64,000 nt of DNA from Oscillospiraceae bacterium (GCA_021199335.1 JAJQIG010000057.1:1-64000); one strand, 5' to 3'. Shown: positions 30,951-41,634, numbered from the stretch's first letter. Made by a program: numbers and translations. Notes: a model not told the origin generated them from the letters alone.

Positions 30951-31321
30951 TATGGCTTTATACAGCGGCTTTTTTGACGGGAATATTTGCCGCAATGGGA
31001 GTTGGCGGCGGAATGATACTCATTGTTTATCTCACAGTTTTTGCGGGCTATTCTCAGCTTTCCGCTCAGGGTATAAATCTGATTTATTTCATCCCGATAG
31101 CGCTTCTTTCCGTAATTATTCACACTAAGAACAGGCTTATTGAATGGAAAAAAATAATACCCTCCCTTATCGCAGGGACGGTATTTTCCGTAGTGGGGGC
31201 GTATGCCGCATCATATATCGGTTCTGAGATACTCGGCAAAATTTTCGGCGGGTTTATTTTCATTATAGGGATAAAGGAGCTTTTCTCCGAGAAGCCCGAG
31301 AAAGAGAAAGCGGAGAGCTAA
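30947..31321 (+). CDS. Half-size TSUP (TauE/SafE) permease, second of pair (GTG start)
   Basis: FLTGIFAAMGVGGGMILIVYL; GTGA overlap with preceding stop. Confidence 0.82.
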   Translation: MIWLYTAAFLTGIFAAMGVGGGMILIVYLTVFAGYSQLSAQGINLIYFIPIALLSVIIHTKNRLIEWKKIIPSLIAGTVFSVVGAYAASYIGSEILGKIFGGFIFIIGIKELFSEKPEKEKAES

Positions 31322-31342
31322 TGAGCTGCTCCGCTTTTTTTA
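31307..31342. terminator. Terminator between convergent genes
   Basis: AAAGCGGAG...CTCCGCTTTTTTT. Confidence 0.65.
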
Positions 31343-31343
31343 T

Positions 31344-33959
31344 TTACTTTGAAATTGTCTCGTCAACAAAATTCGGATCTGTATCATCGGGAGCATCGTT
31401 TGACATACTTTTCTGCTTCTGTTCTCTCTCATCGGCAAGCTGCTTTTCATGCTCCGCCAGAATGTGTCCATCGGGCTTGTGGAGATCGTCATATTTCTCG
31501 ACAAATTCAAGCGCATCCTTTTCATCCAGCGGCTTACTCATAAGGAATCCTTGGATATAATCGCATTTCATATCCTTAAGGAAGTTGTACTGTCCAACGG
31601 TTTCAATGCCCTCGGCAACGGTCTTAATTCCGAGGTTATGAACAAGGTCAATAATTGAATCGGTAATTGCTTGGTCACGCTTGTTGTTATTGATTTCATC
31701 GACAAAGGATTTGTCTATTTTAAGGCATTTTATAGGGAAGTTCTTCAGGTAATTAAGCGAAGAATAACCCGTTCCGAAATCATCGAGCGCAAGAGCTATT
31801 CCCATATCGTTTATCTTTTCTATAACGCTGTTGTCATTATCGATAAAGTCAATAAGGGTTGATTCCGTAATTTCAATCTGAATGTTGCGCGGTTTAACCT
31901 GAGTTATTTCAATAACGTGCTGAATTGTTTCAAGATAGTCGGCGCGTCTTAGCTGAACAGGGGATACGTTGATTGACATAATAATATCATCGCGGTAATT
32001 GTCGCAAAGATATTTCAGGAAACGGCAGGAATTTTCAAAGATCCACATACCGATTTGTATTATATCTCCCGTTTCCTCGGCAACCGTAATAAATTCGGTT
32101 GGGGGAATTCGACCAAACAGCGGACTGTTCCATCTCAGCAGAACTTCAAATCCGTGAATATCGCAGTTGTTGGTGGAGATAATCGGCTGATAGTTGAGGT
32201 ACATCTCGTTTCCCTTGAGGGCAGTTGAGATTTGCTGAGCAATGGCTGCCTTGCTGAAATTCTGACGTTTTGCGGCATTGGTGTAGAACGAAACTCTGTC
32301 CTTTCCGTTGTCCTTTGCGCGGTGCAGAGCGAGGTCGGCATCACGTAAAAGCATATCCGCAGTCACATCGTCTTCGGGATAAATTGAAACGCCAACTGAA
32401 AATTTTATGTAAATATTATCCGTCATAACACGAATTTGATTCGCAAATGCGGTTTGAAGGAGCTTTATAACCTTGTGAATTATGCTGTAATCGCTGCCAA
32501 ATTGAACAAGGATAATGAATTCATCTCCGCTGAAACGGTAAATATCCCCAAGCTTATTCAGCGTTGACAAAAGCACCTCGGAGAATGTGCGGAGAACCGC
32601 ATCGCCGAAATTGTGACCGAGCGTTTCATTAAGCCACTTGAAATTATCAATATCAACGAACATAATGGCAAAACGTTCGCTGTTGGGGGTGGCATCGGGG
32701 GACTTGCCACGTCCGATAAGCTCCTCAATTTTATGATAAAGGCTCATTCTGTTGGGCAGACCCGTCAGGGTGTCGTTTGAAGTAAACTGCCGAATAAGCT
32801 CATCCTTCTCGCGGATGATTTCGGTAATTCCGCCCAGCTTTTGGACGGCTTCCGTCAGCTCCTTATTTGTGCCGATATCAGCATCATCAAGTCGGCAGCT
32901 GCCTCCGTTTGAGATTTGACCAATTGCTTCGCATATTACGGGAACAGCCGCTGTTTCTGATTTAACCTTGTTTTTTACAGCGATTGCCGCAAGGGCGATA
33001 ATGCAGGCAAGGACGATTGTTTCAATTAAGAAGAAGGTATAAATTCCTCCATTAAGAACGTTGCTGTCGAAAAGGATTAGTATAGTCCAGTTCGGAATGG
33101 CGGTGTTATCAACGTTGAAGTAAACCTTATCGGCCAAGCCCGAGCCGTTTGAATAGCTGTCAATTCCGTCAAGCATAGATGATGATTGGATAAGCACGTT
33201 TATAAGCGGCGCTTCGGTTATATTAAACTTGTTCGTAAAATCCGATCCGGAGGGTGAATAAACAACCGAACCGTATCCGCATGATATAACGGGGTAGCAT
33301 CCGCTGTTTAAGGTGTACTGTTCAAGAATTTCCGCAACGGCGTCAATCTGAATTTCCATTCCGACATAGCCGATTATATTGCCCGAAACATAAACGGGGG
33401 CGATAACCGAAACGGTTTCCGTGCCCTTGTCAAACAGGGATGTGGATTTTGCCGAGCAGAACACGGTTTTTGCGGAGTTTTCGAAGTCAATTTCCTTATA
33501 CCAGGAAAGTGAATCGAGGGCAAGCTCCTGTGCGGAAACAAAACGTTCATTATTTGCAAGAAGGGTTTTGCCGCTTTCCGAAACAATCCACGCCGAAACA
33601 ATGTCATTGCTCGAAAGAGCCATGTCGTTAAGCGTTCCGCATATGTCCTCATAGCTGTCGACAGACTGCAATTCTTCCGAGGAATTTGCGCTGCCCGAAT
33701 CGGAGATAAACTCGGTCGCCGTTTTGCTTTGGGCGAGGGATTTTACTGACTCGATTTTGGGACTCATGTAGTCCGAAACGATTCCCGAAATAACGTTTGC
33801 GGCATTGTTCATATCATCAAGCGAATCTGTTTCTGTCCTTAATCTTGCCATAAGATAGGATATTCCGCCGAACGCCAGCAGAACCGCAATTAAAATAATT
33901 GTTGCGGAGAAGGTAATTTTGTTTGAAACGGAATTTTTATCGGCTTTTTTTACGCTCAT
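31344..33959 (-). CDS. Membrane sensor with extracellular Cache-like domain, GGDEF (SGDEF) and EAL (EVL) domains
   Basis: RFSGDEFIIL, HGFEVLLRW, ALDDFGTGYSSLNYL, KIDKSFV, VAEGIET. Confidence 0.93.
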   Translation of the reverse strand: MSVKKADKNSVSNKITFSATIILIAVLLAFGGISYLMARLRTETDSLDDMNNAANVISGIVSDYMSPKIESVKSLAQSKTATEFISDSGSANSSEELQSVDSYEDICGTLNDMALSSNDIVSAWIVSESGKTLLANNERFVSAQELALDSLSWYKEIDFENSAKTVFCSAKSTSLFDKGTETVSVIAPVYVSGNIIGYVGMEIQIDAVAEILEQYTLNSGCYPVISCGYGSVVYSPSGSDFTNKFNITEAPLINVLIQSSSMLDGIDSYSNGSGLADKVYFNVDNTAIPNWTILILFDSNVLNGGIYTFFLIETIVLACIIALAAIAVKNKVKSETAAVPVICEAIGQISNGGSCRLDDADIGTNKELTEAVQKLGGITEIIREKDELIRQFTSNDTLTGLPNRMSLYHKIEELIGRGKSPDATPNSERFAIMFVDIDNFKWLNETLGHNFGDAVLRTFSEVLLSTLNKLGDIYRFSGDEFIILVQFGSDYSIIHKVIKLLQTAFANQIRVMTDNIYIKFSVGVSIYPEDDVTADMLLRDADLALHRAKDNGKDRVSFYTNAAKRQNFSKAAIAQQISTALKGNEMYLNYQPIISTNNCDIHGFEVLLRWNSPLFGRIPPTEFITVAEETGDIIQIGMWIFENSCRFLKYLCDNYRDDIIMSINVSPVQLRRADYLETIQHVIEITQVKPRNIQIEITESTLIDFIDNDNSVIEKINDMGIALALDDFGTGYSSLNYLKNFPIKCLKIDKSFVDEINNNKRDQAITDSIIDLVHNLGIKTVAEGIETVGQYNFLKDMKCDYIQGFLMSKPLDEKDALEFVEKYDDLHKPDGHILAEHEKQLADEREQKQKSMSNDAPDDTDPNFVDETISK

Positions 33960-34306
33960 TTACGCTTAGCCCCTTTGCTGTATAAGATGAATATTTTATT
34001 AAATTCACTTTGAAAAACTAAAAAAATAACAATAATAAATATGAAAATATTATAACATATCGCAAAGGTTTAGTAAACATATTTTTTTGAATGTCGGCAT
34101 TTTTGACATTTTTAACAACCTCCCAATGACATATTTGGATAAAAACACCACACATAATTTTACTTCTTTTCCAAACTCCGCCAAAAGTGCGGCTCGACAA
34201 AATTTTTGCCGACATTTTGGCTTTCCCCCTTGAAAAAAAGGACGAAATAGTGTAAAATATAAAGTGTGTAACTGTGCTTTTTTACTTTCAAGAGGAGTTT
34301 TTGATT

Positions 34307-37300
34307 TTGAAACGAAAATATCTACGATTTTGGGGCGTAATGATTGCCCTTTGCGTATTTTTCTCCGCAGATATTTCTTCTATATTCGGTGGGATTACCG
34401 CCTTTGCCGAGGAAAATGACGATGTGGTTGTTATCGCTCCGCAGGAGTCTATCAACCGTGACGAGGATTTGCCCGAATTTACCGAGCCCGAATATAATGC
34501 TATGTTCAGCTTCCCCTCTGAGCTTAGGGGAGTTTACATAACCCCGACTGTGGACTATGCCGCCCCGAACGAGGACGGTTCGGATAAATCGGAGGAGGAA
34601 ATAATAAATGAGGTTGAAGATCTGCTTGATTCCGCCGAGGAAAACAGGCTTAATGCCGTTATTGTAAATACCGATTATGACGGAAAAATGCTCTACAGCA
34701 CCGACCTTAACGAAACCGTTTCCTGCGATGTGGTCCAATATATGACGGATGCGGCAGGGGAAAGAGGCTTTTACGTTTATCTTACATTTAATATAAACAC
34801 CGTGCTTGAAAGCCTTGAGGATATGTCGCTGCAGGAAAGAATAGATTATCTTGCCCTAAGAGTTCACACCTTTACGGTAAAATACCCTGTTGACGGCATT
34901 ATACTTGACGGCTATTATTCCTCAAGGTCCAATGTTTCCCTCGGGGATTACATTGAAAACGGCTCGGGGATAGGCTTTGAAAACTGGCTTATGGATAATG
35001 GGGCTTACGTTTTCAGCCTTGCGGCGGATGCTGTGAGAAAGACAAACAATACCGTTCCTGTGGGAATTTCCATTAATGATGTATGGGCAAATTATGAAAC
35101 GGACGAAAACGGTTCTGCCACGAGCGTTGACTTTGAAGCGCTCACAGACGGATATGCCGATACGGTCGATTACATAAATAAGGGCTATGCGGATTTTATT
35201 ATGCTTAAAGCGGAGGGCTCGCGCTCCGACAGCTCCGAACCTTTCGGAGAAATTTCGGAATGGTGGAACAGCATTGCCGAGGAAAACAGCATTCCTCTTT
35301 TTATCCATCACATGAACGAGCAAATCTGCACCGATTCCGAGGGCTGGGGTTCGCCCGATGAGCTTGTTAAGCAGGTTATTGAAGCATCGGAGCTTTCCTC
35401 TTATGCGGGAAGCGCTTTTAATTCCATGTCCGCTCTTGAAAAAAATATGATGGACTCAACCACCGCTCTTATAAAGCACTATGATGATACAATCGACCTT
35501 GAGGGGCTTAACAGCGAGCTTGAAATGACACTGCCGACTAAAACCTCCTATAAAACGGAGGAACCTACGGTTATTTTCGCAGGCTCGTTTGACCCAAATT
35601 TCCCTGTCTATTATCAGGGCAAGGAAATTGTACTTAACGAAGCGGGAAGATTTTACTTTACCGAGGATCTTGAGGTTGGCATCAATACCTTTAAATTTCA
35701 GAATAAGGCAAAAATTATAACATATAAAATCACAAGAACGGTTAACGTCCTCAAAAGCGTTTCCCCCGCTGAGGGTACGATGAGGGTTGACGAGCAGTCA
35801 ACCATTTCGCTGAGCGCCATTGCCTACAAGGGCTCGGAAATAACGGCTAAAATCAACGGAAAAAGCGTTCAGCTTAAAGAGGTCGAAGGCCAGCTTGACG
35901 AGCTTGACCCGAACTCAAGCTATACCAAATATGTTGGAAAGTATACTGCGCCCGAGGGTAAGAAGGGCGAGGAAATAGACCTTGGCTCTGTCGAGTTTTA
36001 CGGCACCTATCCCACCAAAACGGGGGATATAAGCGAAACGAGAACAGGCTCGCAAATCATAGTGAACGCCCTTGCAGAGGTGCTTAACGATTACAGCGGC
36101 AGTCTGCTTATGGTTAATAACGACAATACAATGGTGTACAGCTCCAAAACTACGGACACCGCTCCGACGCCCGATATGGCGCGTCTGCCTGCGGGAACTC
36201 TCGATTATATCGTTAACACGGTTACATACAGCGGAACGGATTATTACATAACAAACTCGGGAAAGAGAATAAAAACCTCAGCGGTTTCGGTTTTGGAGAA
36301 CAGACCGCTCGGAACAAACCCGATTTCCGTAACCTCCGTCTACAAGGACGGAACGGATACCGTTATAAAGCTGAAAACCACATCGAAAATTCCGTTCTCC
36401 ATAAGCTATGACGGTCTGTCCTATAATGACGGCGATAACGGAAGCTATTATATCTCCTCATTCGATTCATCGGGAATTACCATAACTTTTGATTACATAA
36501 CAAGCATTTCCGCAGGGGATTTGACCTTCCCCGAAAGTGCGGTGTTTACAACGGGAACATGGAGTTCCGTTCAATCGGGGGAAATGACCAAGGTAAGCCT
36601 ATCTCTTAAATTCCGTCAGGCAGGAATTTTCTCGGGAGTGACGACGTCATATGACAGCGAGGATAACCTTACGTTCCGATTTAACGGCTGCCGAAGCGGA
36701 ATAAGCGGCGCAACCATAGTTATTGACCCCGGGCATGGATATACGGGAAAAAGCTCCTTTGACCCGGGCGCGGTCGGTCATATTAAGGAGCAGGAAGCAA
36801 ACCTTGCCATCGCAAAATATCTTGAAGAGCTTCTTGAAGCGGAAGGAGCAAACGTTATAAGGCTTAAAACGGAAAGCGAAACCTACGAAACCGAGTACAG
36901 AGCGTCGTATGCAAGACAGTATAACCCCGATTTGTTTATATCAATCCACTGCAATTCCGCAGGTGAGTCGGCAACGGGTGCGGAAGCATATTACTTCACT
37001 CCGTTTTCTCAGCCGCTGGCGAAATATGTTTCCGCAGCAATGGGAAGTTATCTTTATAATAATGTTGATAACGGCGGAAACGGCGATAGGGGCGCAAAAT
37101 ATAATTACTTCTTTGTAACTCAGCAGCAGGATTTCCCATCTATTCTTGTTGAATCAGGATTTGTAACGAATTACACCGAGGCTATGGCTCTTGCGAACAG
37201 CACCCACCAAAAGGGGCTTGCTCAGGCAATTGTTACGGGAATTAAAAATTACTTCTCGCAGTGTACATACTCCTGCTTCGGCGATGGATACGGAACGGAA

Positions 37301-37471
37301 AACGGAAATACCGCAGACGGCGGTTACTACATAGGAACGGCTGGCGAAGAATCGCAGAGCGGCGAACCTGCTGAGGAAACGCCCGTCGATGATTTTCCCG
37401 ATGCGTCTTTGCCCGAGGACTATAACCCGAACGACCCATATTATCAGTATTATTACGGAATAAGTGCGTAA
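34307..37471 (+). CDS. Secreted protein: N-terminal GHL10-like domain plus C-terminal N-acetylmuramoyl-L-alanine amidase (Amidase_3)
   Basis: Signal peptide; LRGVYITPTVDY/PVDGIILDGYY GH10-like region; VIDPGHGYTG, SIHCNSA, ILVESGFVTN amidase motifs; TTG start uncertain (34301 or 34307). Confidence 0.85.
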   Translation: MKRKYLRFWGVMIALCVFFSADISSIFGGITAFAEENDDVVVIAPQESINRDEDLPEFTEPEYNAMFSFPSELRGVYITPTVDYAAPNEDGSDKSEEEIINEVEDLLDSAEENRLNAVIVNTDYDGKMLYSTDLNETVSCDVVQYMTDAAGERGFYVYLTFNINTVLESLEDMSLQERIDYLALRVHTFTVKYPVDGIILDGYYSSRSNVSLGDYIENGSGIGFENWLMDNGAYVFSLAADAVRKTNNTVPVGISINDVWANYETDENGSATSVDFEALTDGYADTVDYINKGYADFIMLKAEGSRSDSSEPFGEISEWWNSIAEENSIPLFIHHMNEQICTDSEGWGSPDELVKQVIEASELSSYAGSAFNSMSALEKNMMDSTTALIKHYDDTIDLEGLNSELEMTLPTKTSYKTEEPTVIFAGSFDPNFPVYYQGKEIVLNEAGRFYFTEDLEVGINTFKFQNKAKIITYKITRTVNVLKSVSPAEGTMRVDEQSTISLSAIAYKGSEITAKINGKSVQLKEVEGQLDELDPNSSYTKYVGKYTAPEGKKGEEIDLGSVEFYGTYPTKTGDISETRTGSQIIVNALAEVLNDYSGSLLMVNNDNTMVYSSKTTDTAPTPDMARLPAGTLDYIVNTVTYSGTDYYITNSGKRIKTSAVSVLENRPLGTNPISVTSVYKDGTDTVIKLKTTSKIPFSISYDGLSYNDGDNGSYYISSFDSSGITITFDYITSISAGDLTFPESAVFTTGTWSSVQSGEMTKVSLSLKFRQAGIFSGVTTSYDSEDNLTFRFNGCRSGISGATIVIDPGHGYTGKSSFDPGAVGHIKEQEANLAIAKYLEELLEAEGANVIRLKTESETYETEYRASYARQYNPDLFISIHCNSAGESATGAEAYYFTPFSQPLAKYVSAAMGSYLYNNVDNGGNGDRGAKYNYFFVTQQQDFPSILVESGFVTNYTEAMALANSTHQKGLAQAIVTGIKNYFSQCTYSCFGDGYGTENGNTADGGYYIGTAGEESQSGEPAEETPVDDFPDASLPEDYNPNDPYYQYYYGISA

Positions 37472-37487
37472 AATTGACGTAAAGCTA

Positions 37488-37516
37488 TTGACTGCTAAGG
37501 GCATTTGTGGTAAAAT
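37488..37516 (+). promoter_or_regulatory. Sigma-A-like promoter
   Basis: TTGACT-17 nt-TAAAAT. Confidence 0.6.
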
Positions 37517-37553
37517 AAATTTGTAATTTGAATTAAGGATAAGGAGAACGTTT

Positions 37554-38765
37554 ATGCAGTTGTTAAATCTTCCCGAGAAAATTTATTATATGAGGGGCGC
37601 AGTTCAGTATCTTGAGAAAATGCCCGAAATCCATAGGGTTCTTATTGCGGCTGACCATGATGCGCTGAATGCGGGCTTTATTCACAGACTGAATTACTAC
37701 CTCGAAAAAAATGAAAGCGCACCTGTTATTGATGTTTTCTATGATATTAACGCCTGCGCCGATACCGATTCCGTTTATAGGGGAGTGGGGCTTATGAAGT
37801 CGTTCCGCCCCGATACGGTTATCGCCCTCGGCGGCGGCAGTGTTATGGATGTTGCGAAGGCAATGTCCGTGCTGTACGCAAACCCCGAAGAAACACTTGC
37901 TTCAATTTCCGATAAATATAATACCAAGACATATGAAAAGAACGTAAAAATAGTATGTATCCCCACTACCTCAGGTTCGGGCGCCGAGATTACTTCATCC
38001 GCTGTTATCCGTGATAATGAAACAGGGGCAAAGTATCACCTTGTTGACTGCGGAATTAAGCCCGATGTTGCAATCGTTGACTGCGGATTTGCCTACAGCC
38101 TTTCGGATGAATCCGCCGCAAAGCAGGGCATGGAGGTTCTTGCCCATGCGCTTGAAGCGTATACTTCCGTGCTTTATTCCGATTATACCGATTCCTTTGC
38201 GCTCCATGCGATTAAAATGGTGTTCGATTATCTGCCCCGCTCCTGCAAAAACGGTGGGGAGGATCGCTTAGCAAGGGAGAAGATGCATAATGCCGCCGCC
38301 ATTGCGGGTATGGCTTATGAAAGCACACTTTGCGGCGTAAACAGTGCGCTTTCACATGGTGTAAGTGCGGAAACAGGAGTTTCAAAGAGTATTGCGGATG
38401 CGGTGCTTCTTCCTTATACAATCGCTTATAATGCGGATTCAAACGCTCCATCGGAGGTGTGGCCCAAATACGGAAAGAAAGCCGCCGCCGAGAGATATCG
38501 CGAAATTGCGAATTACCTCGGACTTCCCGCAGATACCCCCGAAAAGGGTGCGGAAAGCCTTATAAAAGCCGTGAACGACCTTATGGACGAAATCGGAGTG
38601 CCCAAAACATTTGCCGAAGCGGGAGTTGAGGAGAATACATACCTTAATCTTATCCCCGTCATGGCGTCAAGAGCGGAAAATGACCGTGATATTGCGGGAA
38701 ATCCACGTCTTGTTAAGGTTGAGGAGCTTAAGGAGCTTCTTAAATCCGCTTATTATGGAAAGTAA
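37554..38765 (+). CDS. Iron-containing alcohol dehydrogenase
   Basis: ALGGGSVMDVAKAM, IPTTSGSGAEIT, ALSHGVSA. Confidence 0.92.
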   Translation: MQLLNLPEKIYYMRGAVQYLEKMPEIHRVLIAADHDALNAGFIHRLNYYLEKNESAPVIDVFYDINACADTDSVYRGVGLMKSFRPDTVIALGGGSVMDVAKAMSVLYANPEETLASISDKYNTKTYEKNVKIVCIPTTSGSGAEITSSAVIRDNETGAKYHLVDCGIKPDVAIVDCGFAYSLSDESAAKQGMEVLAHALEAYTSVLYSDYTDSFALHAIKMVFDYLPRSCKNGGEDRLAREKMHNAAAIAGMAYESTLCGVNSALSHGVSAETGVSKSIADAVLLPYTIAYNADSNAPSEVWPKYGKKAAAERYREIANYLGLPADTPEKGAESLIKAVNDLMDEIGVPKTFAEAGVEENTYLNLIPVMASRAENDRDIAGNPRLVKVEELKELLKSAYYGK

Positions 38766-38780
38766 ATATAGCTAAAGAAA

Positions 38781-38818
38781 GCTGCTGTACGAAAAATTGG
38801 CGTACAGCAGCTTTTTTA
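38781..38818. terminator. Strong terminator
   Basis: GCTGCTGTACG...CGTACAGCAGC TTTTTT. Confidence 0.9.
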
Positions 38819-38835
38819 TTATACGGCATTTGCAA

Positions 38836-41634
38836 TTAAAAATAAAGCTCATCCTTGGGTATATCCTCAATGGGAATTTCAAAGTCAAATCGTATATTTT
38901 TCAGCCTAACGCCGTTTTGCCCAACATTAAGACGGAGCAAACAATTATCCGATGCTAAAAGTATAAGTCTGTCAAGCGCAACGTCCTTTCCGCCGCTGCC
39001 GCTAAAGGTGAATGTTCCTATAGGAATTCCCGAGTAGAAAAGTGTGCATGGTATCTGGGCAAGCTCGCCGAGTTCTGAGCTTCCCGTGAGGGTAACGCAG
39101 TATTTTCCCTTATATTTAAGCTCAAACGCCATGATGTAGTTTGTGCCGCAAACAGATTCGGGATTGGAAAGGTCAACCGTAATGGTTTTATCAACCTTCA
39201 CAAAGGAGAAATCGTCGGAAATATCGCAGTCATAATCCTCCTTCGGACGGTTGATAATTTCAACCTTATCCGATTCTCCGATAATGCGGTCAAAGGCGGC
39301 TGTGCGGATGGCAAAATTCACGATATTTTCAGCGCTCCTTTGGAGCTCCCCACGAGTTAAGCTGCCATTGGCAAGCGATTCAAGGGTGTTGTCGCCCACG
39401 CTGTTCTTTGAAGCATCGCCGCAGACCATGTAAAGGTCATTCTGCGAACGCACCATAGCGGCAAGGTTTGTCCTGTTCTGCGGCTTTCCACGTTCATTTA
39501 TTGAAGCGAACCAGTCGGTCATAACAATGCCTTTGAAGCCCCATTCCTTTCGGAGGATTGTTGTGTTAAGGTCATAGCTGCCCGCTGTCCAAAGTCCGTT
39601 TACTGCGCCGTAGGTCGTCATAATCGAAGTGGCGCCGCCGTTCTTTACAGCCATTTCAAATCCCCTGAGATAAATTTCACGCAGCGCCCTTTCGGAAACA
39701 ACTGTGTCGATAAAATGACGGCGATGCTCTTGATTGTTTCCGCAAAAATGCTTTATTGTGCCTGTTACTTTCATTGAGTGAAGGTCCTGAAGCTCGGCGC
39801 AGGCTATTATCCCTGTAAGGTACGGATCCTCCGAGAAGTATTCAAAATTCCTGCCGTTGAGGGGAAATCGATGAATGTTCATTCCGGGCCCGAGCAGACA
39901 TTCAACCTTGTTGCTTATCATTTCAAGTGCAGTGTATCGAAACAGCTCGTTGATAAGATCGGGGTTGAAGGTGGATGCAATCATTGTGCCGTTGGGTAGG
40001 CTGAACGCTTTCATTCCGCAGTCAAGGCGCATTCCCGATGGCCCGTCATCACAGCACACGGCAGGAATCCCCATTCTCTTTAGATTATCGTTCACTCCGC
40101 CGAAAGCGGCTGCCGTTCCCGGGGTAACCTTGGGACTGCCCATGCCCTCGCCCCTTATTATGCAGGAGAGATCCTCATCGTTCATTTGGGCGACAAGCTC
40201 CGAAACGGATGCTTTTCCGCTGTATACATCCGCAAGGCAAATTCCCGCCATGCCCGTCTGCGGAATTTCAGTGGGGAGGTTTTCAAGCCGCTTTATATCC
40301 GAATCAGCGGTTGAAATGGGAACATCCTCATAAGCGGGTTCGGCATTTCCTTCCGAGGAAATTACGGGACGAAGCCTTTTAAACGGCAGAACAGGGGCAA
40401 GAGCCTCCTCAAGTTGTTCGGTTACAATAAGCTTTTGAATTACGAAATCAAGAACCCTTTCAGCATTTCTGACATTCGTCCCAACGTAAATTTCGTATGT
40501 TCCCGCTTCAAGAACGAAGCATGATTTATGTTCGGTTATTCCCGAATCATCATATGAAGCAAGGTATGAACAGTCGATTTCGATGAGAAGGGTTTGCTCC
40601 TCGCCCGGGACAAGAAGATCCGTTTTCTTGAAAGAAATAAGAGAACGCAACGGCTTTCCAAGCTTGCCCTGAGGGGGACGGGAATAAATTTGTACAACCT
40701 CTTTTCCACTGAAATTTCCTGTATTTCTTACATTGATTTGCAGGATAATTTTATTCTCGACAACATCTGCGCCTACTGTTTTTACCTCAAAATCGGTGTA
40801 GGAGAGTCCAAAGCCGAATGGATAGCGAACCTTGTCCTTTGCGAATGTTTCAAAATAACGGTAGCCGACATAAATATCCTCTTTGTAGAAATTGCGTTCA
40901 TCGTCACCGAAGTTTTCCGCCGAGGGGTAGTCGGAAATGCTGTATGCAATTGTGTCGGTAAGCTTTCCGGAGGGCGAAACATTTCCTGTAAGAACATCGG
41001 CAGTGCCAAGACCGCCTACCATTCCCCCCTGCCAAACATACATAACCGCATCGGGGGAATATTTATCGATAAAGCTCATATCAATGACCGTACCTACATT
41101 AAGCAGGACAATTACACGCTTAAAAGCGGCCCGTACCTTCTCAAGCATATCATTTTCTCCCGCCGAAAGAAGATATGCGCCCTCCTCGTTTTTGTTGTCC
41201 ATATCCTCGCCTGCGGTTCTTCCGATAATAACAATTGCCGCATCGGATTTTTTTGCAGCGGATTCAACAGTCACATTGTCAAGGGGCATCTCCTCCTGCG
41301 ACCACGGCTCTGCACCCCAGCCTATGCCTTTGTTGAAGGGGTTTCCCTCCTCCCAGCGGCGGTATATTTCGGTAAGCTCATCATTAATGATAACTCCGCC
41401 GCATTCGTGAAGTCCGTCAAATATTCCGTAAACCTTTGATATGTTCACCATCCCGCCGGAGCCTGTACCGCTTTTGTAATAATGAAGCTGAATTCTGCCG
41501 AATACAGAAACACGGCAGTCCTTTTCAAGCGGAAGCGCATTGTTGTCGTTTTTCAGAAGAACGCATCCCTCCGCCGCTGTTTTTCTTGCAGCTTCGGTGT
41601 AAGCGTTCCAATCAAGCGTAAAAGTTTTTGACAT
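38836..41634 (-). CDS. Glycoside hydrolase family 3 with permuted domain order (C-domain/FnIII first, catalytic TIM barrel last)
   Basis: AAEGCVLLKNDNNALPL at N-terminus; IKHFCGNNQEHRR and GIVMTDWFA catalytic motifs in C-terminal half. Confidence 0.9.
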   Translation of the reverse strand: MSKTFTLDWNAYTEAARKTAAEGCVLLKNDNNALPLEKDCRVSVFGRIQLHYYKSGTGSGGMVNISKVYGIFDGLHECGGVIINDELTEIYRRWEEGNPFNKGIGWGAEPWSQEEMPLDNVTVESAAKKSDAAIVIIGRTAGEDMDNKNEEGAYLLSAGENDMLEKVRAAFKRVIVLLNVGTVIDMSFIDKYSPDAVMYVWQGGMVGGLGTADVLTGNVSPSGKLTDTIAYSISDYPSAENFGDDERNFYKEDIYVGYRYFETFAKDKVRYPFGFGLSYTDFEVKTVGADVVENKIILQINVRNTGNFSGKEVVQIYSRPPQGKLGKPLRSLISFKKTDLLVPGEEQTLLIEIDCSYLASYDDSGITEHKSCFVLEAGTYEIYVGTNVRNAERVLDFVIQKLIVTEQLEEALAPVLPFKRLRPVISSEGNAEPAYEDVPISTADSDIKRLENLPTEIPQTGMAGICLADVYSGKASVSELVAQMNDEDLSCIIRGEGMGSPKVTPGTAAAFGGVNDNLKRMGIPAVCCDDGPSGMRLDCGMKAFSLPNGTMIASTFNPDLINELFRYTALEMISNKVECLLGPGMNIHRFPLNGRNFEYFSEDPYLTGIIACAELQDLHSMKVTGTIKHFCGNNQEHRRHFIDTVVSERALREIYLRGFEMAVKNGGATSIMTTYGAVNGLWTAGSYDLNTTILRKEWGFKGIVMTDWFASINERGKPQNRTNLAAMVRSQNDLYMVCGDASKNSVGDNTLESLANGSLTRGELQRSAENIVNFAIRTAAFDRIIGESDKVEIINRPKEDYDCDISDDFSFVKVDKTITVDLSNPESVCGTNYIMAFELKYKGKYCVTLTGSSELGELAQIPCTLFYSGIPIGTFTFSGSGGKDVALDRLILLASDNCLLRLNVGQNGVRLKNIRFDFEIPIEDIPKDELYF

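Noticed and set aside
31344-33959. Degenerate GGDEF/EAL (SGDEF, EVL) as an inactive receptor
   Set aside because: SGDEF and EVL variants occur in active enzymes, and DDFGTG and other EAL residues are intact; inactivity cannot be claimed from sequence.
40594-41439. 281-aa ORF antisense to the GH3 gene
   Set aside because: Shadow ORF of a well-supported GH3 coding sequence.
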